From the NCBI RefSeq assembly GCF_900232865.1, contig NZ_OCTS01000006.1, forward strand, positions 62,001-126,000: a stretch of DNA of 64,000 nt, given 5' to 3'. Under the pieces are notes generated by a model. It was given only the letters and a program-made list of their open reading frames with translations, was not told the origin of the DNA and searched no databases. The translations under genes and the position numbers were made by a program. Positions 1 to 7,324 of the stretch are shown piece after piece (within the stretch, counting starts at the first letter, position 1; every line of letters begins with the position of its first letter). Source of the stretch: Corynebacterium dentalis (GTDB lineage: Bacteria; Actinomycetota; Actinomycetes; Mycobacteriales; Mycobacteriaceae).

Positions 1-538
1 GATCTTCTACGTCTGGTAGCGCATTCTTATTGATCATCTCCCATGGTTTGGTGGCAGAGATTGTGATCGGAATCGTCGGGGGGAGCGATTCCCTCGCTAC
101 CAGCCTAAGCGGTTTTTCCAGGGCCATTGCGATTGCGCGGAGAAGAATATTTTGCTCCGAGACTGCATAGTCGAAGGCTCTAGTTAGCTCGTCTGGTGCG
201 TCATCGTTCAGATTCTGCCCAGAAGTTAAGGGCTCGTAATCCAACCCCACCATGGATTCAACGACCGTCTGGTGGGAAGTGCGCAGAATGGCAGGAGGAC
301 TTTCCCGGGGCTGGGTGTTTGTCCTCTTGGCAGCGATCTCGAAACCAGCTTCCATCGGAGGGTGCGGAGACCCCTCAAGCACACGCTGATGGAAGATGAA
401 GTGGGCGCTGTCTGTGGTCGGGGCGGCAACCCCTTCCTCTGTTTCATACTGACCAGATGGATATTTGGTCTTATTGAAGCCATCAGGTACTTGGAGCGAC
501 CAGCCAAGCGGGATAAAAAAGTGCACTGTTGAGCCCAT
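1..538 (-). CDS. Hypothetical protein, C-terminus cut off by window edge
   Basis: An open frame runs leftward from an ATG at 538 to base 1 with no stop, so at least 179 codons are visible and the C-terminus lies outside the window. The start is five bases past the stop of the DUF5677-type frame, which suggests co-transcription. The protein starts MGSTVHFFIPLGWSLQVPDG, has a polar middle and shows no membrane segment or motif I recognise. Base composition is lower in GC than the core genes to the right, fitting an accessory origin. That it is coding is inferred from the long open frame and the tight spacing. No function is proposed. Confidence 0.55.
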   Translation of the reverse strand, partial: MGSTVHFFIPLGWSLQVPDGFNKTKYPSGQYETEEGVAAPTTDSAHFIFHQRVLEGSPHPPMEAGFEIAAKRTNTQPRESPPAILRTSHQTVVESMVGLDYEPLTSGQNLNDDAPDELTRAFDYAVSEQNILLRAIAMALEKPLRLVARESLPPTIPITISATKPWEMINKNALPDVED

Positions 539-543
539 GATTA

Positions 544-1585
544 TCAACCTCTCTCATTGGAGTCGCCGTCAGTCCCGTTTACTGCTGAGTGGTCTTCCGT
601 CGACTCCCCGTTCCAGGCGTCGAGGATTTCTCTGTGCAACCGAGCTAGGACCCCAAGCATGTGACGCCCGGTGTCAATATCTTTGTCCGTCTCTGAGTTA
701 TGAATCTCTATAGGGACGATAGTGCCTACTAAAGAGAGCAAGAATGTGGATCCGAAAATGGCCGGAAACGCGAGGCCATCAATGGTCGCTCCACCGTTGT
801 ACCCGATAGTACCCATTCCATCTAACTTTCCTGCGTTAGCTAAGCCAGCAGAGCTGGCATGCAGGTGTTCGCTCGCGATTCTGTAGTAGGCGTTTAGGCT
901 TGGCATCACGAGCTTGTTAAGGTCCATGAATGAGGGTGTCTTCTTGGGAAACAGAGGGGCCGCCCATCCCCAAGATGTCGAAAACACTTTCCCATATGTA
1001 CCGATAAGCTCCCTCTGTCGTGAATCGAGGGCGTCAAGAATCTCAGTGTTGATAGTCTCATCGATACCCGGAGTTCCAGTACTGATCAGGTCCCTGGCGG
1101 CTCCTTTAAGGAACACTTCCTGATGAAGAAGGTATCGTTCCACGAGGTCAGGGTAGTTTGACACAGGTGAGCCGTATTCCCAGAGGACCCTCGCAACAAT
1201 ATAGAGCTCGTGGAGAGCGAACACGGGTAAATGCGCCCTGAGGGTAGCCACCTCGCAGTAACCAGGACACTTCGTTGAAGGCGAGCAACGCCCTCGCTGC
1301 GAGCCCGGTCAAGGTAGTGAATAAGGCAGCATAGGCATCGTCTTCTGGGTCATCCTCGAGGTGCTCGTGAAGGATTTCGGATCCCCAGTTAACGGCTTCC
1401 ATGGCGCTTCTCCACAAAAGGTCCATTAGGTCGAGCGCATGGCCGTGCTGTTCGGCGATGTGTGCTTCGGCACGCTGTTCATTCTTGTGATTGAACAGTT
1501 CCACGTAAAGATTTGCGGCCTCTTCCGCGCGATCCTGAGCCGGGACGTCGAACATAAGAGGATCGAAATTGAGCATGAAGGACAT
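544..1585 (-). pseudogene. DUF5677-like protein, broken by a frameshift near 1213-1217
   Basis: Two overlapping frames together make one protein. The upstream frame starts at ATG 1585 and reads well through WLLRGGYPQGAFTRVRS, then degenerates. The downstream frame picks up at LHELYIVARVLWEYG and runs to a stop at 544. The order (helical N-terminus, a 'LLRGGYPQGAFTRVRSLHEL' join, then helical C-terminus) is what I know of DUF5677 proteins, whose function is unknown. The join needs two extra bases at a short CT repeat (plus-strand gagag, 1213-1217), so a 2-base deletion is the simplest explanation. Total length would be about 345 residues. It may be a true pseudogene, a repeat-length switch or a sequencing error. 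The next gene starts five bases downstream. Confidence 0.6.
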
Positions 1586-1603
1586 GCCAGGGCTAGGGCG
1601 GAA

Positions 1604-1980
1604 TTAGTCACCTGCGTTGATGAGAGTCAGGAGGTAACCATTGATGGTCACGTTGATCGTGACCAGCTGACCAGCGAATTCTTTTGGAAATCTGGGAGAT
1701 GTGTCTCTGGGTAGCGAGCCTCGAATACCGAGCTGACCTCGAAGCCGGCGGCACCGAAGGCTTCTTCTTAGAGTGCAGCGACGGCCTCTGCGCTGCGGTT
1801 GCACCTAATGCTGGGAACGAGCTTCTGCATGTTATTCGTGGGGTCGAGCATAGGTGGATTTGGCAGGAAGCGAATCGACTGCGTGGCCGTATGCATGTAT
1901 GCGAGGTGGGGTGGTGTGCCTGAGGTGACCTTCCGTCGCCTAGTTGGCTCCCACGCACATGGATCCCCCAGAAGCGCCAC
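1604..1980 (-). pseudogene. Decayed reading frame of unknown function
   Basis: Minus-strand translation gives protein-like text in pieces: one frame reads down to SIRCNRSAEAVAAL, meets a TAA at 1768-1770, resumes as EEAFGAAGFEVSSVFEARYP, and then slips near 1682-1688 (a TTTCC/AAAA stretch) into PKEFAGQLVTINVTINGYLL, stopping at 1604. Together these look like the end of a gene carrying one nonsense and one frameshift mutation, just upstream of the DUF5677-like pseudogene. No family is recognised and the 5' boundary is a guess. The alternative is non-coding sequence that reads well by chance. Confidence 0.3.
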
Positions 1981-2040
1981 ACTACTTTCTGCGACCTGTG
2001 GAAATGAAAATCACATGGCAGCTTTGGGGGATCCTTGTGC

Positions 2041-2067
2041 AAAAACCGCCTGCGGAATACAGGCGGC
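2041..2067 (-). terminator. Rho-independent terminator after the tRNA
   Basis: On the minus strand a 7-bp GC-rich stem (CCGCCTG 2046-2052 pairing with CAGGCGG 2060-2066, 7-base loop) is followed by five T residues (plus-strand A 2041-2045). It sits 17 bases past the tRNA 3' end and would end its transcript. Confidence 0.75.
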
Positions 2068-2083
2068 TCTTGATGAAAAAGTG

Positions 2084-2157
2084 TGCCCCAGGTGAGACTC
2101 GAACTCACACTGTATGGGTTTTGAATCCATTGCCTCTGCCAATTGGGCTACTGGGGC
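2084..2157 (-). tRNA. tRNA with CAA anticodon (tRNA-Leu by anticodon)
   Basis: The cloverleaf is visible on the minus strand. The acceptor stem is GCCCCAG (2157-2151) with CTGGGGC (2091-2085), the T arm is a perfect GTGAG-TTCGAGT-CTCAC, and the D arm closes with GCC/GGC. The anticodon loop reads TTCAAAA, giving anticodon CAA for the leucine codon TTG. The anticodon stem has one apparent A-C mismatch. The CCA end is not encoded. At 74 nt it lacks the long variable arm of classical leucine tRNAs, so the amino-acid assignment rests on the anticodon alone. A terminator follows at 2041-2067. Confidence 0.8.
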
Positions 2158-2218
2158 GCTAACGCTTGTAACAGCCTATTGCACCGCCATAGGAAGTTAC
2201 AAAACACCAGCTAGGAGG

Positions 2219-3463
2219 CTAAGCCAGCACCTCGTCGGGATCCACGATTTCAATCTTCATTCCGTTCCTCACCAGACGGTCTTGGAACTCACCAATCATC
2301 CGCTTGCCCACGCTGTTGATCTCATCAACCTTCTCCAGATCCACGGTCACGTTTTCAGACTCGAAGTCATGCTCCTGGATGGTGCGCCAGATTTTCTCGC
2401 ACGCGTTGAAATCGATATCGCCCTGCAGGCGGATGACAGTTCGCTTGCCTTGAGAACCCCCCGAAGCCTGATCATCTTTCATGATCGAAATACTGCGCAC
2501 GGCACCCCGGCCCTGCTTTTCCGGCGCCATCAGATGCAGCCCCATGTCGCGATCCAAGTATTCGAAGACGCGCTTGGCACGCACACTATTGCCTGCCTCG
2601 TCCAACTTGGGAGAAAACGCAGCAATGCCCAGACGACCAGGTAGCGTGCCGATAATCCCTCCGGACACCCCAGACTTCGCTGGCAAGCCGACGGATGCCA
2701 TCCACCGTCCGGCAGCGTTGTACATGCCAGCACTAGCCATGACCGCCTGTACTTGGATCGCAACTCGCCGGCTGCACACCTGCTTGTGCGTCCTAGGCTG
2801 AACTCCCCCATTAGCCAACGTCGCGGCCATCATGGCCAAGTCGGACACAGTGACCATTATGGAGCACTGCTTGACGTAGCTGACAATCGCGTCTTCTGCA
2901 GAATCCTGAATCATCCCGTAGCTGCGGAGCATGTAGGCCAGCGACATATTTCGGTCTGAAGTCTCAAGCTCGGAATCACAGGTATCGCTATCAATCCGGA
3001 GCTGCCGCCCGGCCAGATCTGAGAAGAATTCGAGGATCTTATTCACTCGGTCCTCCACAGACGACTCTTCACCATTGATCAGCTGGTTCACCGTGATCGC
3101 ACCCGCGTTGATCATCGGGTTCATGGGCCGCTTGGTCGCCTTATCCAAGCTCAGCTCGTTGAATGCCTCGCCGGAAGGCTCCACGCCAACAAAGCGTGCA
3201 ACTTCCTCCAGCCCCTCTTCTTTCAGGGCCAAGGCATAGGCGAAAGGCTTAGACAATGACTGGATGGTGAATTCTCGCTCCGAGTCCCCCTCTCGGAGAC
3301 CCTCGGCGTACACCTGCCCCTCATTGGTACAGAAAGCAACCGCAAAAGGCTCCGGATCTGCCGCCGCGAGCTCTGGGATATATGCAGCTACCTCCCCTTC
3401 GCTATTGTCCTGCAACTTCTCCAATAGCTCTTGGAGGTAATCACCGATTACATCGTCTTTCAT
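2219..3463 (-). CDS. glsA: Glutaminase A with C-terminal STAS domain
   Basis: This cytoplasmic enzyme hydrolyses glutamine to glutamate and ammonia. Residues 1-310 are the serine-dependent beta-lactamase-like glutaminase domain, with the S-x-x-K motif SLSK at 69-72, the NPMINAGAI segment at about 115-123, the SDRNMSLAYMLRSYG block at 169-183 and a glycine-rich GLPAKSGVSGGI near 259-270. Residues about 335-414 form a STAS domain (VIRLQGDIDF ... VTVDLEKVDEINSVG), a regulatory module also found on anti-sigma antagonists; the fused form is known in some actinobacteria. At 414 residues it matches that architecture. The ATG overlaps the ogt stop by four bases, so the two genes are translationally coupled. 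Confidence 0.93.
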   Translation of the reverse strand: MKDDVIGDYLQELLEKLQDNSEGEVAAYIPELAAADPEPFAVAFCTNEGQVYAEGLREGDSEREFTIQSLSKPFAYALALKEEGLEEVARFVGVEPSGEAFNELSLDKATKRPMNPMINAGAITVNQLINGEESSVEDRVNKILEFFSDLAGRQLRIDSDTCDSELETSDRNMSLAYMLRSYGMIQDSAEDAIVSYVKQCSIMVTVSDLAMMAATLANGGVQPRTHKQVCSRRVAIQVQAVMASAGMYNAAGRWMASVGLPAKSGVSGGIIGTLPGRLGIAAFSPKLDEAGNSVRAKRVFEYLDRDMGLHLMAPEKQGRGAVRSISIMKDDQASGGSQGKRTVIRLQGDIDFNACEKIWRTIQEHDFESENVTVDLEKVDEINSVGKRMIGEFQDRLVRNGMKIEIVDPDEVLA

Positions 3464-3948
3464 TCCACTGCCCCTTCTAACGTCAATAGCACTGCCTTAT
3501 TCTCCACGCCGCCACCGTAGTTACCTATTCCGCCACTAGTTGGGAGCACCCGATGGCACGGCACAATGATGCTCACGGGGTTCCGCCCCACAGCTGTACC
3601 AACCGCCCGGGAGGCCCCCTCGTTGTGCAACGCTGCGGCAATCTCCCCGTAGGTCACGGTCTGCCCCGCCGGAATCTTCTCCAGCTCGGACCACACAGAC
3701 TTCTGCCACTGCGTGCCCCGCAACTCATACGCAACAGTGAAAACCTCACGTTTGCCCGCAAAGTATTCATCGAGTTCGGACTGGAGTTGAACCCACAGCG
3801 GGACAGAGGTGGCGTCGTCAAAAAAAGAAGATTCAGAAGGCGCCAACGGTTGGCCTGCAAACCACAGCCCCACGAGCACTTCCCCATCCCTTTCCGCGAT
3901 GATTTTTCCACGCGGGGAGTTGAGCAGGGCGAGGTGAGTATTATTCAT
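3460..3948 (-). CDS. ogt: Methylated-DNA--protein-cysteine methyltransferase
   Basis: This is a suicide repair protein that moves the alkyl group from O6-alkylguanine in DNA to its own cysteine. The active-site motif VPCHRVL is present near residues 131-137, after the usual helix-turn-helix region (VTYGEIAAALHNEGASRAVG). Length is 162 residues, normal for the family. A clear AGGAG ribosome site lies five bases before the ATG at 3948. The stop overlaps the glsA start (ATGA). Only 21 bases separate its start from the divergent ABC-transporter lipoprotein gene, so its promoter must overlap that gene. Confidence 0.93.
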   Translation of the reverse strand: MNNTHLALLNSPRGKIIAERDGEVLVGLWFAGQPLAPSESSFFDDATSVPLWVQLQSELDEYFAGKREVFTVAYELRGTQWQKSVWSELEKIPAGQTVTYGEIAAALHNEGASRAVGTAVGRNPVSIIVPCHRVLPTSGGIGNYGGGVENKAVLLTLEGAVE

Positions 3949-3957
3949 AAGCTCCTA

Positions 3958-3963
3958 TATACT
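3958..3963 (+). promoter_or_regulatory. -10 box of the amino-acid ABC transporter operon
   Basis: TATACT lies six bases before the ATG at 3970, and no ribosome site is visible. Transcription would begin at or next to the start codon, giving a leaderless mRNA. The divergent ogt start codon is only ten bases to the left, so the two 5' regions overlap. Confidence 0.5.
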
Positions 3964-3969
3964 TTCCGC

Positions 3970-5031
3970 ATGATAAACAGCGTTTCCCGCCGCATGCTGA
4001 AGGCGACCATCGCTTTGAGCCTAACCACGGTGCTGGCCGCGTGTGTAACCAATGAGGAACTCGGCAATCCGGAGGGATGGGAAAAGGTCCAGCCCGCAAA
4101 AAATGAGGCGCTGGCGAAGCTCGTCCCCGCACCCATCGCGCAGCGCGGAACCCTCGCCGTGGGTGCCAACACCCCGTATGCCCCGGCGCAGTTTAAGAAC
4201 TCCCAAGGCCAGATCATTGGCTACGAAGTAGACCTCATTAGTGCCGCCGCGGCTGTTCTCGGACTCAAGGTGGACATGCGGCAGATGGATTTCAACCTCA
4301 TCCTCCCCTCCATCTCTGGAGGCACGGTGGACGTGGGCGCCTCGTCGTTTACGGATACCGAGGAGCGCCAGGAAAACTACGACTTCGTGGACTTTTTCAA
4401 TGCTGGAGTCTCCTGGGCCACCCAGCCGGGACGCGAGGGTAGCATCGATCCGGACAACGCCTGTGGCTTGACCGTCGCTGTGCAAAAGGGAACCTATTCC
4501 GAAACTGACGAAGTCCAAGGCAAGTCCGAGCAGTGCGTGGCTGAGGGCAAGCCCGCGATCAACAAGATGGTCTTCGCCACCGCGGACTCCGCCGCCACCG
4601 CCACGATCCTGAAGAAGGCGGATGCGTACTCTTCGGACTCGCCGGTGATCTCCTACGCCGTGGAGCGCTCAGACGACAAGCTTGCGCAGATCGGCGAGGC
4701 CTTTGACACCGCCCCCTTCGGCTGGGCAGTCAAGAAGCAGTCCGAGCTGGGATCAGCGTTGACGGCCGCTCTACAGGAGCTTCTGGAATCCGGCGACTAC
4801 CAAAAGATCCTCCAACCGTGGGGGCTCAAAGAGGGTGCCATCGATACCGTGACCTTCAACTTGGGCCCTGTGCCGAACACCAGCGGTAGCCGCGGCGCGC
4901 AAGCCCGTCGCCCTGCTACACCACCTCGACCAGGCTTCCTCCGCAGCGCTGCCGCAGCATCTCGCGGTACGTCACGCCGCACCCGCCGCACGTCCGGTTC
5001 TCTACTGACCATGCAAAGGACTCACGCATGA
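3970..5031 (+). CDS. Amino-acid ABC transporter substrate-binding lipoprotein
   Basis: An extracytoplasmic solute-binding protein of the polar amino-acid family (SBP_bac_3), anchored by lipid. The signal peptide has a twin-arginine-like SRR start, a hydrophobic stretch and the lipobox LAAC with Cys25. The binding domain runs to about residue 300 (RGTLAVGANTPYAPAQF, GYEVDLISAAAAVLGL, IGEAFDTAPFGWAVKK). Following it is an unusual Pro/Arg-rich tail of about 50 residues, read until a stop that overlaps the permease ATG, so the natural C-terminus may have been lost. ATG 3970 was chosen for its -10 spacing; ATG 3994 is the alternative. The frame stays open further upstream but runs antisense to ogt. 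The first gene of a three-gene import operon. Confidence 0.9.
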   Translation: MINSVSRRMLKATIALSLTTVLAACVTNEELGNPEGWEKVQPAKNEALAKLVPAPIAQRGTLAVGANTPYAPAQFKNSQGQIIGYEVDLISAAAAVLGLKVDMRQMDFNLILPSISGGTVDVGASSFTDTEERQENYDFVDFFNAGVSWATQPGREGSIDPDNACGLTVAVQKGTYSETDEVQGKSEQCVAEGKPAINKMVFATADSAATATILKKADAYSSDSPVISYAVERSDDKLAQIGEAFDTAPFGWAVKKQSELGSALTAALQELLESGDYQKILQPWGLKEGAIDTVTFNLGPVPNTSGSRGAQARRPATPPRPGFLRSAAAASRGTSRRTRRTSGSLLTMQRTHA

Positions 5032-5999
5032 CCTCCTCACCCGACACCTCCTCAGCCGCGGCCACCCCGGCTACAAAGCGCCGCCCCAAGGAAAACCAAG
5101 CCATCCCGCTGCGCCATCCTGGCCGTTGGATCTTTGCCTCGGTGGTTCTTGTGTTGCTGGGAATTTTTCTTTTCGATGCCGCCAGCCGCGAGGCCTATCA
5201 CTGGGATACCTACTTCAAGTACATCCTGGACACTCGCATTGCCGTGGCCGCTCTGCACACCATCGCTTTGACCATCCTGGCCATGGTGCTGGGAGTGGTG
5301 CTGGGCTCGATCGTCGCCGTTCTGCGCATGTCCCCCAACCCGGTGCTGCAGGGAGTGTCCTGGCTGTACCTGTGGATATTCCGCGGCACGCCGGTGTACG
5401 TGCAGCTGGTGTTCTGGGGTCTACTGGGCGCTGTCTACCAGGTGGTGAACTTGGGCGTGACTGAGGTGGACTTGCAGGATGTTCTTCAGAATGCTTTCTT
5501 GCTGGCCGTCTTGGGCTTGGGCCTCAACGAAGCTGCCTACATGGCCGAAATCGTCCGCGCCGGAATCCAAGCCGTTCCGGAAGGCCAATCCGAGGCCTCC
5601 AAGGCGCTGGGCATGACGTGGTGGCAGAACATGCGCCGTACCGTATTGCCGCAGGCCATGCGTATCATCATTCCACCCACGGGCAACGAGCTGATTTCCT
5701 TGCTGAAGACCACCTCGCTAGTCATCGCTATCCCTTACACCGGCGAGCTCTATGGACGCAGCACGGATATCTCCAACAGCATCTTCCAGCCCGTGCCACT
5801 GCTGATGGTCGCGGCCACGTGGTACCTGCTGATCACCAGCGTTTTGATGGTTGGCCAGCACTACCTGGAGCGCTACTTCTCCCGTGGTTCTTCCCGCCAG
5901 CTGTCCGCCCGTCAGCTTGCTGTTTTGACCGACGCCGAGGGTGTGCCACCGCGCAACGTGACCGTCGAAAACAACCAGCGTTCCCACGGACAGTCCTAG
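5028..5999 (+). CDS. Amino-acid ABC transporter permease
   Basis: Integral membrane subunit of the polar amino-acid importer (HisM/GlnP type). After a polar N-terminus of about 30 residues come several hydrophobic helices; the permease coupling loop [20 protein letters not shown], followed by EASKALGM, is where it contacts the ATPase. The 323-residue length is somewhat long, due to N- and C-terminal extensions. Its ATG overlaps the stop of the binding-protein gene by four bases. The substrate cannot be told from sequence. Confidence 0.92.
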   Translation: MTSSPDTSSAAATPATKRRPKENQAIPLRHPGRWIFASVVLVLLGIFLFDAASREAYHWDTYFKYILDTRIAVAALHTIALTILAMVLGVVLGSIVAVLRMSPNPVLQGVSWLYLWIFRGTPVYVQLVFWGLLGAVYQVVNLGVTEVDLQDVLQNAFLLAVLGLGLNEAAYMAEIVRAGIQAVPEGQSEASKALGMTWWQNMRRTVLPQAMRIIIPPTGNELISLLKTTSLVIAIPYTGELYGRSTDISNSIFQPVPLLMVAATWYLLITSVLMVGQHYLERYFSRGSSRQLSARQLAVLTDAEGVPPRNVTVENNQRSHGQS

Positions 6000-6025
6000 A
6001 CAGAAGCGACAAAGGACAAGCACTG

Positions 6026-6823
6026 ATGACTAACTCTCCACAGCCCACTGTTGCGGGCTCTGCCGTACCCATGATCGCCATCAAGGACATGTGGAAGCGC
6101 TATGGTCGCCTCGACGTGCTCAAGGGCATCGACCTCGTGGTGCCTCGCGGCTCGGTGACCTGCTTGATCGGGCCTTCGGGCTCCGGCAAGTCCACCCTGC
6201 TGCGCTGCGTCAATCACCTGGAGCAAATCAACTCTGGCCGCGTCGAGGTAGACGGCGAGCTGATTGGTTACAAGGAAAAGGACGGAAAGCTCTACGAGAT
6301 TTCCGAAAAGGACGCGGCCAAGCAGCGCTTAGAGATAGGCATGGTGTTCCAACACTTTAATCTGTTCACACACCGCACTGTGCTGGAAAACATCATCGAG
6401 GCGCCGATCCAGGTCAAGGGCGAGTCCAAGGCAGAGGCCACTAAGCACGCGCGAGAGCTGCTGGAGCGGGTGGGCTTGGCGTCGAAAGAAAACGCCTACC
6501 CCATCCAGCTCTCCGGCGGGCAGCAACAGCGCGTGGCGATTGCCCGCGCGCTGGCGATGCGTCCAAAGCTGATGCTGTTCGACGAGCCCACCTCTGCGCT
6601 GGATCCTGAGCTGGTAGGCGAGGTACTGGGCGTGATGCGCAAACTGGCCGACGAGGGCATGACCATGCTGGTGGTCACCCACGAGATGGGCTTTGCGCGC
6701 GAAGTCGCCGATACCGTCGTGTTCATGGACGGCGGCGTGGTGGTGGAAAGCGGTCCTGCCGGCGAGGTCATCACAAACCCGCAGCAGGAACGCACGCAGG
6801 AATTCCTCTCCAGCCTGCTCTAA
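6026..6823 (+). CDS. Amino-acid ABC transporter ATP-binding protein
   Basis: Cytoplasmic ATPase driving the importer. All signature elements are present: Walker A GPSGSGKS, the signature LSGGQQQR, Walker [14 protein letters not shown] and the switch histidine in VVTHEMGF. The ATG at 6026 (MTNSPQPTV) follows an AAAGGAC ribosome site 26 bases after the permease stop; the frame is open upstream but that part lies inside the permease gene. Length 265 residues. It carries an insertion of about ten residues before [17 protein letters not shown] that is common in this subfamily. Confidence 0.95.
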   Translation: MTNSPQPTVAGSAVPMIAIKDMWKRYGRLDVLKGIDLVVPRGSVTCLIGPSGSGKSTLLRCVNHLEQINSGRVEVDGELIGYKEKDGKLYEISEKDAAKQRLEIGMVFQHFNLFTHRTVLENIIEAPIQVKGESKAEATKHARELLERVGLASKENAYPIQLSGGQQQRVAIARALAMRPKLMLFDEPTSALDPELVGEVLGVMRKLADEGMTMLVVTHEMGFAREVADTVVFMDGGVVVESGPAGEVITNPQQERTQEFLSSLL

Positions 6824-6838
6824 AGCTGCGCGAGGAGC

Positions 6839-7228
6839 TTAGGGCTGCACCTGCACGTGCCACGGCACGCGCGGGGAGCCCGGATCGTCCTGAACCTGTC
6901 GCAGCAGTGGCTCCTTGGGGTCCTTCTCTCGCACGGTCAACAACTCTGCGAAGTGCATGGTGAGCCCAGAGATGGAGCCCATGCCGTAGTGGCGAACGTC
7001 CACCTTGATTTCCGTACCTTCGGGGGCATCGTCGCTGTCTGGGTCACTTTCTTCACCGAACTGCTCCACCCACGTGGTGACCAATTCGGGATCCGGAACA
7101 AGGCCGGTGGTGACGTCCAGATCAGCGTCTAGGTCATCTCCCAGAGCGGCTACGAGGTTGCGGAAATCGTCCTCGATGAACTCCAGCTGGCTAGGTTTCG
7201 CGAGAATGCGGAATGTGATGCTTGGCAT
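6839..7228 (-). CDS. Conserved-looking hypothetical protein, acidic
   Basis: 129 residues, strongly acidic, with no signal peptide or membrane segment. It opens with MPSITFRILAKPSQLEF and contains an Asp/Glu-rich stretch near residues 57-70. A GAGGC ribosome site is just before the ATG. It lies convergently 15 bases from the ABC ATPase gene and divergently from the DUF4921 gene. The regular codon use over its length suggests a real gene, but no family or function is recognised. Confidence 0.6.
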   Translation of the reverse strand: MPSITFRILAKPSQLEFIEDDFRNLVAALGDDLDADLDVTTGLVPDPELVTTWVEQFGEESDPDSDDAPEGTEIKVDVRHYGMGSISGLTMHFAELLTVREKDPKEPLLRQVQDDPGSPRVPWHVQVQP

Positions 7229-7312
7229 GCCTCAATTTGTACACCACGGCCCATTGCGCGTTTTCTCCCCGTCCGCATGCCCTCATTTACCGAGCTGCAA
7301 TTTCTCCTGGGT

Positions 7313-7318
7313 TATATT
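7313..7318 (+). promoter_or_regulatory. Probable -10 box of the DUF4921 gene
   Basis: TATATT ends six bases before the GTG start at 7325. With no purine-rich ribosome site apart from GAGGGG touching the start, the transcript may be leaderless. Confidence 0.4.
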
Positions 7319-7324
7319 TGAGGG

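Noticed and set aside
226..507. 93-codon minus-strand ORF over the left edge
   Set aside because: It is a shadow of the open frame 538-1 in the same strand; its Pro/Arg-rich composition is typical of an out-of-frame reading.
3553..3969. N-terminal extension of the ABC lipoprotein frame
   Set aside because: It lies fully antisense to ogt; the signal peptide, lipobox and -10 spacing all support a start at 3970.
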